Source: Chloroflexaceae bacterium UBA1466 (GTDB lineage: Bacteria; Chloroflexota; Chloroflexia; Chloroflexales; Chloroflexaceae). Taken from it: 19,223 bases of DNA. Below the pieces are notes generated by a model. That model saw only the letters and a list, made by a program, of their open reading frames with translations. It was not told the origin of the DNA and made no database searches. Made by a program: the position numbers and the translations under genes. Positions 6,243-14,286 of the stretch are shown here, in pieces; position 1 is the first letter of the stretch, and each line of letters starts with the position of its first letter. The DNA lies in NCBI GenBank assembly GCA_002325605.1, contig DCSM01000126.1:1-19223 (forward strand), written 5' to 3'.

Positions 6243-7181
6243 TTACGAATCTAGGGCACTATCCGCAGGATAAGCAATGAAAATCTCATGGATGGCCGTG
6301 TGAATTTGGGCACACTGTTGGCGGATATTTTCTAAAAAGAGATGTAAATTGCTGGCCATGATTTCGTCCACTTGCCCATAATCCAAGGCGGCTTGGAGCC
6401 GACCCGCCAACCGTTCAGCCCGAAAAGCATCACGGGCATTTGTCCGCCGACTAATCGCCTTCAATTCATTTTGCATTATATCTACCGAAAAATGAATCGA
6501 ATGCGGAAAAGTAACGTCCAGCAACAGAAACTCAGCTACATATTCGGGGCGAATATCAGCTGTATAGACTTTACAATAGGCTTCAAAAGCCGTACACGAT
6601 TTGAGTAAACCAATCCAAGAGAGATAATCGAGCTGGCCAATGGTGTTGAAATGATTATCCAGTAAGGTTGCGGTTGAATTAGCCCGTTCTAAGAACCGCC
6701 CAATCTGAATAAATTGCCAGCCTTCATCATGGCTCATCGTGGTATCCGTGATTCCTTGAAGAAGATGCACCCCTTCTTTGACCGACTTAAAGAATTCATG
6801 GGGTTCCCGCCGCCAGCTTTCATCCATACTGGTTCGTTTGACCTGGAGAAAAAGCCGATTAAGCTGTTCCCACATCTCAGAACTCAATTGTTCCCGCACC
6901 TGACGAGCATTTTCGCGGGCGGCCAAAATACAAGCCACGATGGAAGCTGAGTTAGCTGCATCAAAAATCAGGAGGCGCGTGATGCTATAGACATCGTTTG
7001 TGCCTTCTTTAGGGCTGGGAATCCGTAAACTAGCCAAAAGCCGTTCCCACCGTTGGTTAGCCGACTCAGGAGTTTGATCCAACATTTGGTGCAGGTTTAC
7101 GTCGAGTAAGCGGGCAGTGTGTTCCGCCCGCTCTAGATACCGACTCATCCAATAGAGACTGTCGGCAACTCGTGAAAGCAT
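6243..7181 (-). CDS. Alpha-E domain protein (DUF403)
   Basis: This 312-residue all-helical protein opens with the family signature LSRVADSLYWMSRYLERAEHTARLLD and keeps the later GRFLERA block. Alpha-E proteins nearly always sit beside a circularly permuted ATP-grasp protein and a transglutaminase-like protein, and all three are found here on one strand. The biochemical role is not established; a scaffold or partner in a peptide-ligase pathway has been proposed from genomics. Length is normal. The ribosome-binding site is weak. It lies 68 bases after the stop of the secreted repeat protein gene and 93 bases before the transglutaminase gene, so co-transcription is likely. Confidence 0.9.
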   Translation of the reverse strand: MLSRVADSLYWMSRYLERAEHTARLLDVNLHQMLDQTPESANQRWERLLASLRIPSPKEGTNDVYSITRLLIFDAANSASIVACILAARENARQVREQLSSEMWEQLNRLFLQVKRTSMDESWRREPHEFFKSVKEGVHLLQGITDTTMSHDEGWQFIQIGRFLERANSTATLLDNHFNTIGQLDYLSWIGLLKSCTAFEAYCKVYTADIRPEYVAEFLLLDVTFPHSIHFSVDIMQNELKAISRRTNARDAFRAERLAGRLQAALDYGQVDEIMASNLHLFLENIRQQCAQIHTAIHEIFIAYPADSALDS

Positions 7182-7249
7182 ATCGTTTTCTTTGCTTTCT
7201 CTGGCAATGCAGTTTAATCTACCAAGATTCCTCTGCTTTTAGCCATTTG

Positions 7250-8950
7250 CTAAGGTGTAGGAATAAAGCCTAAAAGAGTTTGGGGATCTTTATCCGTTGC
7301 AATGAGCAGACCACGATTAGCTACACGGATTAAGGACCGCCAATTTTGCCCTTTAACCGTAAGAGGGAGATCGAGCGGAGCCTGATCGATTAAAACAAGG
7401 CCCGCAGCGCTATATTGAAATTCAACTAAGCGACTTAATTGATTAGCCTGCGCTAGATTCACGCTTTGACCATATTTAGCTGCCAAAGGATCACTCTTTG
7501 GCAGCAATTTCTGATCTTCAGGCCCAAAAGCGTTGATAACCCAAAAGCGATTAGCCGTGTCAGGCTCGCTGGCCGCTAAGACCCGATATTCTACATTGGG
7601 CATGGGGCTTGCGCTCAAGCGCAGCGGATGTCTGGAATTTGCGTCAAAAAGCTGAATTACGGGCTTTAGATTGAAATTCTGGCCGTTGACCGCATTGATC
7701 GTAACGACTTTGTTCCCTAACACAAACAACGCTTGTTCAAAATCAGAGGTCTTGCTTTGAGCAGGGATTTCAGTCAAGCTTGTTACATCCAAAAGGATAT
7801 TGAAATAGGGAGTAATCTTTCCCTGCACGAGATAACTCTTTTTACCCTTGGTTGTCTGCGCGTTCAAGGTCACGAAAATGCGATCCCCAACAATCGCTGT
7901 GCTACCATAACCTTTGAAGCCCTTAACCATCCCCGCTAAACCAGGATCAAAGAAGGGAATCGGTTGGAATTGTAAGGGTTCATTGGTTTGGCCATCAAGA
8001 AATGCCAGAAGAGCCGCTTTGGAAAGCCGAAATGCTGAGTTGTAGCCCAGGTTATTCGACGGAGAATTGGGATATTGCGGCACAATAATCAAGGTATCGC
8101 TATACCACGCCATTCCTGCAATGTCAAGTTTTTGGTTGTCACCAAACTCTGCAAGGGGAATGTTGGTCACAGGTTGCACCACCGTCGCAGCCGCTCCCGC
8201 CGAAGGGCTGGGTAAAGGAGTCGCTTTTGGCATCGTGGGGGCAACGCTCGGCGTTGCAGCTTTGACCTGCGTTGCCGTAGCTTTGGGGTCCAAAGGCCGC
8301 AATTCAGTCCCCAAGCGCCCCAGCAAAATATCAAAGGGCGGTAATTTTTCGGGGTGAAGCTCAAACCGCACCCGCTCAAACCATTGAACCGTATAAGTCT
8401 TCCCGTCGCTCAAAACTTCAACTTGCTCATCGCTAATTGGTTCCCCAAACAAAGCGATATTTTCAGCTTCGCTAAAGCCAGGTTGTCCATCGCTTTCAAT
8501 GCCTAACGCTCGCCAACGCGCTAAAATCGCCCCGCAGATGTTGTGTCCTGTGTTTGCAGCGAAACGACAACCTTCTTTGGCGCTACTCTTAGGAAAAGTC
8601 CGCCAGTCGCGCTTACTTTGCAAGAGAATATCATCTGAAAGGCGACCTAACAAAACATCGTTTGGCGCAAGATTTTCAGGGTGAAGCTCAAACCGATTCC
8701 GCTCAAACCATTGAACTTGAAAGGCTTTTCCCTCGACCTGCTCCTCTTTCTGGGCTTGGATTGGGAAGCCAAAGAGAGGCAAACCACCATTCTGTTCCCA
8801 AAAAGTACGGAACCGCCCACTAATACATTGGCCTGTTTCAATGAAACAAAGTTCGCTTGGATTGGTCTGCGCTTGCGAAATGCCACTAAAACTGGTGAGT
8901 AAGGCCCCGAAAGCAATCAATCTAGCCATCGAGCGAATGTAACGCTTCAT
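7250..8950 (-). CDS. Secreted two-repeat protein with a beta-rich C-terminal domain
   Basis: This 566-residue exported protein has a signal peptide (about 1-27, ending ISQA). Two copies follow of a module seen widely in Chloroflexota surface proteins (about 41-108 and 136-217). Each has an 'LFGxPI' segment, 'VQWFERxRFELHPE' and 'DxLLGRL'. A Thr/Pro/Ala linker (about 221-262) leads to a C-terminal beta-rich region, perhaps a propeller. Function is unknown; carbohydrate or wall binding is a guess. The chosen ATG has GGAGG four bases upstream and replaces an upstream in-frame start that would add 14 residues before the signal peptide. It splits an otherwise conserved ATP-grasp / alpha-E / transglutaminase cluster, all on one strand. 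Confidence 0.8.
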   Translation of the reverse strand: MKRYIRSMARLIAFGALLTSFSGISQAQTNPSELCFIETGQCISGRFRTFWEQNGGLPLFGFPIQAQKEEQVEGKAFQVQWFERNRFELHPENLAPNDVLLGRLSDDILLQSKRDWRTFPKSSAKEGCRFAANTGHNICGAILARWRALGIESDGQPGFSEAENIALFGEPISDEQVEVLSDGKTYTVQWFERVRFELHPEKLPPFDILLGRLGTELRPLDPKATATQVKAATPSVAPTMPKATPLPSPSAGAAATVVQPVTNIPLAEFGDNQKLDIAGMAWYSDTLIIVPQYPNSPSNNLGYNSAFRLSKAALLAFLDGQTNEPLQFQPIPFFDPGLAGMVKGFKGYGSTAIVGDRIFVTLNAQTTKGKKSYLVQGKITPYFNILLDVTSLTEIPAQSKTSDFEQALFVLGNKVVTINAVNGQNFNLKPVIQLFDANSRHPLRLSASPMPNVEYRVLAASEPDTANRFWVINAFGPEDQKLLPKSDPLAAKYGQSVNLAQANQLSRLVEFQYSAAGLVLIDQAPLDLPLTVKGQNWRSLIRVANRGLLIATDKDPQTLLGFIPTP

Positions 8951-8959
8951 CTTACCTCC
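8951..8959 (-). promoter_or_regulatory. Ribosome-binding site deciding the start of the secreted protein
   Basis: On the minus strand, GGAGG plus four bases leads directly into ATG at 8950, the start that gives a clean signal peptide. Confidence 0.75.
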
Positions 8960-9025
8960 ACAGGAGCAAATGCTTTTCTTCCTAAAACCCACCTGAAACA
9001 GCGAATTTACCTTCGTTCCCTCAGC

Positions 9026-10504
9026 TTAATCGTAGAGAATCCAAGTATCTTTGCTCCCCCCGCCTTGCGACGAATTGACCACGAGTGAGCCGCGCCGTAA
9101 AGCTACCCGCGTTAGGCCACCAGGCACTATCGTGACCTGCTTGCCATAGAGGATATAAGGGCGCAAATCTACATGCCGGGGTTCAACTTGCCCATCGAGG
9201 AAGCATGGGGCCCGCGAAAAGGAAAGCGTGGGTTGGGCAATATAATTGCGTGGCTCAACAAGGATGCGTTTGCGGAATTGTTCGCGCTGCTCCTGGGTGC
9301 TATGTGGGCCAATCAGCATCCCATAGCCCCCAGATTCCCCAACCGCCTTTACCACTAGCTCCCCTAAATGCTCTAAAACATAGTTGCGCTGCGACTTATC
9401 AGTCAGAAGATAGGTCTCAACGTTCTGCAAAATAGGGTCTTCCTTCAAGTAATAGCGGATGATCGCAGGGACATAAGCGTACAAGGCTTTATCATCGGCG
9501 ATTCCAGTGCCAATCGCATTCGCCAGCGAGACATTGCCACAGCGATAAGCATTGAGAAGCCCTGCGACCCCTAGAGTCGAATCGGGCCGAAAGGCTAATG
9601 GATCAACAAAATCATCGTCAATGCGGCGATAAATCACATCTACTCGCTTGAGACCGCCTGTCGTCCGCATATAGACAATGTTGTTATGGATCAGCAGATC
9701 TCGACCTTCTACCAGTTCAATCCCCATTTGGCGGGCTAGAAAGGTATGCTCAAAGTAAGCCGAGTTGAAAACTCCAGGCGTGAGCAGCGCAATGGTCGGG
9801 TCAGTACAATTCGGCGGAGCTAAAGAGCGCAAAGTGGCTAAAAGAGCTTGCCCATAGTGGTCGATTGGGCGGATGTCGTACCGACTGAAGAGCCGTGGAA
9901 AGACATGCTTCATCACCTGCCGATTGGCTAACATGTAGGAGACTCCGCTTGGGACGCGGAGATTATCCTCTAAGACCACAAACTGCCCATCACTTAGGCG
10001 GATTAGGTCGATCCCTGCGATGCTGACATATATATCGTTGGGAACCCTAAGCCCCATCATCTCGCGGCGAAAATAGCGACAGCTATAAACTAACGCCTTT
10101 GGCACAATCTTATCGTTTAGGATATGCGCTTCGTGATAGATGTCCTTGAGAAAGAGATTTAGAGCAATGATGCGCTGGGTAAGCCCCTTCTCTATCGTCG
10201 CCCATTCATCACTTGTGATAATGCGGGGCAAAAGGTCGTAGGGAAAGATGCGTTCTGTGCCATCGCTGCCCCCATAAACTGTGAAGGTAATCCCCTGATT
10301 GAGAAAGGTAATGTCTGCTGCGTGCTGGCGTTGCCGCAACTCAGTCGCAGGCAACTCAAGCAGGAGTTGATGCAAGTACTGGTAATTAGGGCGCGGTTGA
10401 CCCTCTGGCGTAAACATCTCATCATAAGCGATGTCCAGTTGGTAGTTGGCGAACGGCGGGAGAAAGGCACGTTGGGTAAAGGTTTCTGTTGAGTCCACGG
10501 ACAA
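9026..10504 (-). CDS. Circularly permuted type 2 ATP-grasp protein
   Basis: This protein of about 490 residues belongs to the DUF404/DUF407 group. Visible motifs are VLEDNLRVPSGVSYMLANR, TPGVFNSAYFEH, the glycine-rich VVKAVGESGGYG loop, and the C-terminal VPGGLTRVA and QGGGSKDTW blocks. ATP-grasp enzymes join a carboxylate to an amine or thiol through an acyl-phosphate; for this subgroup a peptide-bond-forming role is predicted, with substrate unknown. The start is uncertain: TTG at 10504 or GTG at 10498, with an in-frame stop immediately upstream; no strong ribosome-binding site marks either. It is the first gene of the minus-strand cluster, with an extended -10 promoter at 10613-10621 and a hairpin in its leader. 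Confidence 0.9.
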   Translation of the reverse strand: MSVDSTETFTQRAFLPPFANYQLDIAYDEMFTPEGQPRPNYQYLHQLLLELPATELRQRQHAADITFLNQGITFTVYGGSDGTERIFPYDLLPRIITSDEWATIEKGLTQRIIALNLFLKDIYHEAHILNDKIVPKALVYSCRYFRREMMGLRVPNDIYVSIAGIDLIRLSDGQFVVLEDNLRVPSGVSYMLANRQVMKHVFPRLFSRYDIRPIDHYGQALLATLRSLAPPNCTDPTIALLTPGVFNSAYFEHTFLARQMGIELVEGRDLLIHNNIVYMRTTGGLKRVDVIYRRIDDDFVDPLAFRPDSTLGVAGLLNAYRCGNVSLANAIGTGIADDKALYAYVPAIIRYYLKEDPILQNVETYLLTDKSQRNYVLEHLGELVVKAVGESGGYGMLIGPHSTQEQREQFRKRILVEPRNYIAQPTLSFSRAPCFLDGQVEPRHVDLRPYILYGKQVTIVPGGLTRVALRRGSLVVNSSQGGGSKDTWILYD

Positions 10505-10533
10505 TTACTCGCTTTGCACAGCCAGCAGAATAA

Positions 10534-10558
10534 CCCCACTCAAGTGAATTGGGTGGGG
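10534..10558 (-). promoter_or_regulatory. Leader hairpin of the ATP-grasp cluster (possible attenuator)
   Basis: Arms at 10534-10543 and 10549-10558 form a 10-position stem (one C-A mismatch on the minus strand) with a 5-base loop, in the untranslated leader. On the minus strand it is followed by TTATTCTG, resembling a weak terminator. Confidence 0.4.
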
Positions 10559-10612
10559 CATCCTTGCCGGGGTTGCCTGTCTTTGGCATGTTACACTCTC
10601 TTGCAAGGGCCA

Positions 10613-10621
10613 ATTATAGCA
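10613..10621 (-). promoter_or_regulatory. Extended -10 promoter of the ATP-grasp cluster
   Basis: The minus strand reads TGCTATAAT, a perfect extended -10, about 110 bases before the start codon. No good -35 is present. It is divergent from an identical box at 10671-10679. Confidence 0.65.
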
Positions 10622-10670
10622 TAAAATTAGGGCCAGGGAATAGCCGCTCGCAAAGTTGCCTGCCGCCCCA

Positions 10671-10679
10671 TGCTATAAT
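10671..10679 (+). promoter_or_regulatory. Extended -10 promoter of ruvB
   Basis: TGCTATAAT lies 28 bases before the ruvB ATG, which gives a leader of about 20 bases holding the AAGGAAG ribosome-binding site. Confidence 0.7.
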
Positions 10680-10706
10680 AAAGAAGTTGTAAAGGAAGAT
10701 AGCATT

Positions 10707-11732
10707 ATGACCAATCAACGCCTAGTCAGCCCTAAGCCCCAGCAGGCCGAACAACAAATTGAAGAGAGCATCCGCCCCCGCCAACTGGCGACATTCATCG
10801 GCCAGGAGAAGCTAATCCACCAACTGCGAATCGCCGTCGCTGCCGCTAAGGCCCGCCAGGAGCCTCTTGATCACATTCTCTTCTATGGCCCCCCAGGTTT
10901 GGGGAAAACTTCTTTGGCCGGAGTCTTAGCCAATGAGATGGGTGTCAACCTGAAGATCACAAGCGGCCCAGCTATCGAGCGGACGGGCGATCTCGCAGCC
11001 CTCCTTACCAACCTCCAGCGCGATGACATCCTCTTCATTGATGAGATTCACCGCCTCAATCGAGCAGTCGAGGAGGTTCTCTACCCTGGGATGGAAGACT
11101 TTGCTTTAGACCTCATTGTCGGGAAGGGCCCTAGTGCCCGGAATCTTCGCCTCAAACTACCCCGCTTTACGGTCATCGGCGCGACTACGCGCCTCGCGCT
11201 CTTAACCTCACCGCTTCGAGACCGCTTTGGCTCGACCTATCGCTTAGACTTCTATACCCCCTCCGCGATGACCGAGATTGTTAAGCGCTCGGCCAGCCTC
11301 TTCAAGGTTCCCATCACCGCCGAAGCGACTGCCGAACTGGGGCGACGAGCGCGGGGAACCCCCCGGATTGCCAATCGCCTTTTACGCAGAGTCCGCGATT
11401 ACGCTCAGATAATCGCCGATGGAACGATCTCCCTGGAGGTCGCCCGCGCCGCCCTGGCGACTTTGGAGATCGATGAGTTGGGGTTGGACGAGAATGACCG
11501 CCGCCTCCTGCGCGCCCTAATCAACCTCTTTAATGGAGGCCCTGTAGGGCTTTCGACGCTTGCCGCAGCCCTATCCGAGGAAGTTGATGCGATTGAGGAT
11601 GTCTATGAGCCATTTCTGCTTCAATTGGGCTTCCTCCAGCGTACCCCCCGTGGCCGCATCGCTACCGCACAGGCGTATGCTCATCTGGCGCAATTTCCTG
11701 CGCTGTCCCCCCAGCAGCCACCTTTGATCTAA
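10707..11732 (+). CDS. ruvB: Holliday junction branch-migration DNA helicase RuvB
   Basis: RuvB is the AAA+ motor that, with RuvA, drives branch migration at Holliday junctions during recombination and repair. The 341-residue protein shows Walker A GPPGLGKTSLA, Walker B ILFIDEIHR, sensor 1 GATTR, the arginine finger SPLRDRFG, the sensor 2 block RGTPRIANRLLRRVRD, and the C-terminal winged helix ending in FLQRTPRGR. The ATG at 10707 is chosen because AAGGAAG lies just upstream and it falls after the promoter; an in-frame start at 10656 lies upstream of the -10 box. ruvA and ruvC are not in the window. It converges with the Uma2 gene, with one base between the stop codons. Confidence 0.97.
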   Translation: MTNQRLVSPKPQQAEQQIEESIRPRQLATFIGQEKLIHQLRIAVAAAKARQEPLDHILFYGPPGLGKTSLAGVLANEMGVNLKITSGPAIERTGDLAALLTNLQRDDILFIDEIHRLNRAVEEVLYPGMEDFALDLIVGKGPSARNLRLKLPRFTVIGATTRLALLTSPLRDRFGSTYRLDFYTPSAMTEIVKRSASLFKVPITAEATAELGRRARGTPRIANRLLRRVRDYAQIIADGTISLEVARAALATLEIDELGLDENDRRLLRALINLFNGGPVGLSTLAAALSEEVDAIEDVYEPFLLQLGFLQRTPRGRIATAQAYAHLAQFPALSPQQPPLI

Positions 11733-11733
11733 G

Positions 11734-12312
11734 CTATTCCTGCATCAATTGCCACAACCCATCGCGCCCCACAATGTCGCGCAAAGCCTCTAACATCTCC
11801 CGCGCCCGCGCCGACCCCCCAATCTGGAGCGTCACCCATTCAGTGGCGGGCATGGGCGAACGCCACAACCAATGCGGATTAAGCCAAAACCCTGCCAATA
11901 CCTGTGAGTGATAGACCCCCGAAGCATCCAATTTCGCTGGCAGATAACGGTGCTGATCACTAAGTCTATACCATTCAGTCTGCTGCCGTAAGGGATCAAT
12001 TAGCCAATACTCTTGCACCCCTGCTTCCTCGTAGGCACAAAAGCGCTCCCCCCGATCCTGGGCAAAGCTCTCTGGCGAGGTTATCTCGACCACAATATTA
12101 GCTGGCCCATCCAAATAGGTCTCTTTCAAGCGACTTTGTTGCTCCGCCCTAAGAAAGATCAGATCAGGCTCCCATGTCCCCTGGGATAACCGCATCTGAA
12201 AGGGGGGAGGCACTACGATTCCGATGTTTTGATTCTCAATGTAACTACTGATGATCTTATAGAGAAAGCCACTTATCTCCTGGTGCTGATAGCTAGTTGG
12301 TCTACTAATCAT
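11734..12312 (-). CDS. Uma2 family PD-(D/E)XK nuclease, short at the N-terminus
   Basis: This 192-residue Uma2 (DUF820) protein belongs to a putative endonuclease family common in Chloroflexota and cyanobacteria and of unknown cellular role. The core motifs are Asp50 in WEPDLIFL, Glu76 in NIVVEITSPES, and the signature YEEAGVQEYWLIDP. The usual first 40 or so residues, with their ELIDGE-type motif, are missing; the protein opens at the following RPTSYQHQ segment. The codons just upstream, in the same frame back to a stop, read KDLVEA and resemble part of that missing motif, so the gene may have lost its 5' end. The catalytic residues remain. A TGCTATGAT box lies 55 bases upstream. Confidence 0.82.
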   Translation of the reverse strand: MISRPTSYQHQEISGFLYKIISSYIENQNIGIVVPPPFQMRLSQGTWEPDLIFLRAEQQSRLKETYLDGPANIVVEITSPESFAQDRGERFCAYEEAGVQEYWLIDPLRQQTEWYRLSDQHRYLPAKLDASGVYHSQVLAGFWLNPHWLWRSPMPATEWVTLQIGGSARAREMLEALRDIVGRDGLWQLMQE

Positions 12313-12366
12313 TGCTTCTACTAAGTCCTTCTGAAATCCAAGTCAGTTCAATGCTTGAGCGGCCCT

Positions 12367-12375
12367 ATCATAGCA
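12367..12375 (-). promoter_or_regulatory. Extended -10 promoter of the Uma2 gene
   Basis: The minus strand reads TGCTATGAT (5/6 hexamer plus TG), 55 bases before the ATG. No clear -35. Confidence 0.45.
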
Positions 12376-12470
12376 GATCTTTTGAACCTGGTTGGCATGG
12401 GGCAGATCAGGCCGAAGTCTTGTCCCTGGCGATTCCCATGTATTATCCCTAGCGACCTTCTTGGGTTGAC

Positions 12471-12504
12471 CGTAGCCTGAGCTTGTTGAAGGCTACGGGA
12501 CTCC
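12471..12504. repeat. GAGCTTGCCGA-family hairpin, unit 1
   Basis: Arms CGTAGCCT (12471-12478) and AGGCTACG (12490-12497) enclose the loop GAGCTTGTTGA. The flank GGACTCC is shared with unit 3. Confidence 0.85.
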
Positions 12505-12514
12505 AAGCGGGCCG

Positions 12515-12537
12515 CTGCCTGAGCTTGCCGAAGGCAG
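12515..12537. repeat. GAGCTTGCCGA-family hairpin, unit 2
   Basis: Arms CTGCCT and AGGCAG enclose the loop GAGCTTGCCGA. The stem differs from units 1 and 3 but still pairs. Confidence 0.8.
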
Positions 12538-12563
12538 GCCCTGACGACCCACTTGAGTTAGAC

Positions 12564-12597
12564 CGTAGCCTGAGCTTGCCGAAGGCTACGGGACTCC
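12564..12597. repeat. GAGCTTGCCGA-family hairpin, unit 3
   Basis: Arms CGTAGCCT (12564-12571) and AGGCTACG (12583-12590) enclose GAGCTTGCCGA. It differs from unit 1 only in two loop bases. It lies about 40 bases past the znuB stop and could protect or end that transcript, though no T run follows. Confidence 0.85.
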
Positions 12598-12636
12598 CTA
12601 TGGTCGACTCTGCCAACTTCCAAGCCCCAGCGTAGT

Positions 12637-13479
12637 CTACCGCGAAGCCTCATTGGTAAGTGTTTCAGACCGCTTATTGAGCCAAAACCTTTTCAACACT
12701 AGACAAAAGAAGTAAACCACGCCAGAAACTAAGATGATAGTCGCACCCGAAGTAAGATTAAGGAAATAGGAAAGGCATAAGCCTGTAGTAGTGAAGAGAC
12801 ATCCGAGGAAACTAGCTAACAGCATCATCTTCTTTAGGTCTTGCACGAATTGCCCACTGATAGCAGCAGGGATGGTAAGGAGAGCAATGACCATAATCAG
12901 CCCTACCACCCGCATCAGCATTACAACGGTGAGGGCAATCAGCACGACCAGCAGGTTGTAGATCAGGTCGGCTGGGACATTCAACACGGTAGCGAAGGTC
13001 TCATCAAACGAGATGGCTAGGAGTTCCTTGTAGAACAGGCCTACGAGGAGGAGGATCAGCAGGTCGAGGCCGAGCATAAGCCAGAGATCACTGGTAGGAA
13101 CGGTAAGAATGCTTCCAAAGAGGTAGCTCATCAAGTCAGCTTTGTAGCCAGGAGTAAGGTCAACGAAGATAATCCCAATAGCCATCCCGATAGCCCACAA
13201 TACCCCAATGACCGTATCTGCTCGCTGCTGACTTTTGCGCTGAACCATCCCCATCCCAAGCGCAGATACTAGACTAAAGACGATAGCACCTAGCGTTGGA
13301 TTGAATTTGAAAAAGTAGCCCAACCCAACCCCGCCATAAGCGGCATGAGCAATGCCGCCACTGATGAAGACGATGCGATTAACCACGACCAACGAGCCTA
13401 CGATCCCACAAGCGAGACTAGCGAGAAGCCCTGCGAGAAGGGCATTTTGCATGAAGGTGAATTGAAGAAGCTCAATCAT
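12637..13479 (-). CDS. znuB: Zinc ABC transporter, membrane permease ZnuB
   Basis: This 280-residue protein is the ABC-3 family permease that moves Zn2+ (or possibly Mn2+) across the membrane with ZnuA and ZnuC. It is almost entirely hydrophobic with several membrane helices, and it has the family's early segment VVNRIVFISGGIAHAAYGGVGLG and a later stretch of helices with VGLIMVIALLTIPAA. Length is normal for the family. Its ATG overlaps the znuC stop by four bases (ATGA), which indicates translational coupling. It is the last gene of the operon, and hairpin repeats lie downstream. Identity as a zinc rather than manganese carrier rests on the adjacent zur gene and the His-rich ZnuA. Confidence 0.93.
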   Translation of the reverse strand: MIELLQFTFMQNALLAGLLASLACGIVGSLVVVNRIVFISGGIAHAAYGGVGLGYFFKFNPTLGAIVFSLVSALGMGMVQRKSQQRADTVIGVLWAIGMAIGIIFVDLTPGYKADLMSYLFGSILTVPTSDLWLMLGLDLLILLLVGLFYKELLAISFDETFATVLNVPADLIYNLLVVLIALTVVMLMRVVGLIMVIALLTIPAAISGQFVQDLKKMMLLASFLGCLFTTTGLCLSYFLNLTSGATIILVSGVVYFFCLVLKRFWLNKRSETLTNEASR

Positions 13480-14273
13480 AGAGATGTTTCGGGGTGAATA
13501 TGGTCTGGAAAAACGCGATGCGGCACGCCATGGGCAATCAAATCAATCGGACATTGATAAGCCATCTCCAGCATATCGGGGGTTATAAGCCGATCCCCAT
13601 GGTAGAAGAGCCGCTTATTCAGACAGCCTATTGTCTTCACGTAGGAAGATACAGCCCCCACGTCGTGAGAGATCATCAAAATCGTAAGGTGAGCATTCAG
13701 TTCCTGTAAGAGTTCATAGATATTCGTGCGGATCTGAGGGTCTACGCTGGCGGTAGGCTCATCTAAGAGCAAGATTTTAGGCTGGGTAGCCAGCGCTCGC
13801 GCTATGTAGACGCGCTGGCGCTGCCCCCCTGACAGTTCCCCAAAAGGGCGGTTCCGCAAAGCAAGCATCCCCACTTGACGGAGGCTTTCGGCAGCGATTT
13901 CCTTGTCCTCGGAGTTGTAGGGATGCAGAAGCTGGCGCTGCCCCAGTCGCCCCATCCTGACCACGTCCCAGACCTTGATTGGGAAAGCTCTGTCAAACTC
14001 GCTAGCCTGGGGCACGTAACCCATAAAGACTCGCCCTTCTTTAACCCTTTTGCCAAAGATCGAAATTTCTCCCTGGCTGGGGGGCAAGAGACCAAGGAGC
14101 ACCTTGAGCAAAGTCGTTTTCCCGCCGCCATTAGGCCCGATCAAGCCAATAAAGTCATGTTCTTTGACGGAGAGATTGATCTCTTCAAGGACATTCTCAT
14201 GGGTATAGCGGGCCCAGAGATGTTGAATCCTAATGACTTCTGCTGGCGCTTCGGTTGGAAAAAGACAAGTCAC
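13476..14273 (-). CDS. znuC: Zinc ABC transporter, ATP-binding protein ZnuC
   Basis: This 265-residue ATPase powers the metal transporter. It has Walker A GPNGGGKTT (46-54), the Q-loop Gln89 in GYVPQASEF, the ABC signature LSGGQRQR (147-154), Walker B ILLLDEP with Asp171 and Glu172, and the switch His203 in ISHD. All catalytic parts are present. The start is GTG at 14273; AAGGA just upstream overlaps the znuA stop codon, with only 13 bases between the genes. It overlaps znuB by four bases at the other end. The C-terminal tail contains several histidines (HGVPHRVFPDHIHPE), as in some metal-transport ATPases, perhaps for metal sensing. Confidence 0.95.
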   Translation of the reverse strand: MTCLFPTEAPAEVIRIQHLWARYTHENVLEEINLSVKEHDFIGLIGPNGGGKTTLLKVLLGLLPPSQGEISIFGKRVKEGRVFMGYVPQASEFDRAFPIKVWDVVRMGRLGQRQLLHPYNSEDKEIAAESLRQVGMLALRNRPFGELSGGQRQRVYIARALATQPKILLLDEPTASVDPQIRTNIYELLQELNAHLTILMISHDVGAVSSYVKTIGCLNKRLFYHGDRLITPDMLEMAYQCPIDLIAHGVPHRVFPDHIHPETSL

Positions 14274-14286
14274 GTTCTTTAGATCC

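Larger units (their letters stand above)
12313..12636. other. Non-coding strip between the Uma2 gene and znuB
   Basis: No credible gene is seen. It holds the Uma2 promoter (12367-12375) and three hairpins with a GAGCTTGCCGA-type loop (12471-12597). A probable Uma2 5' remnant lies at 12313-12342. Confidence 0.7.

Noticed and set aside
8067..8357. Plus-strand ORF resembling a small membrane protein
   Set aside because: It is antisense to the Ala/Pro-rich linker of the secreted protein, with no supporting signals.
12471..12597. A CRISPR array
   Set aside because: Units are few, unevenly spaced and hairpin-shaped with changing stems, and spacers are not of uniform length. No cas genes are seen.
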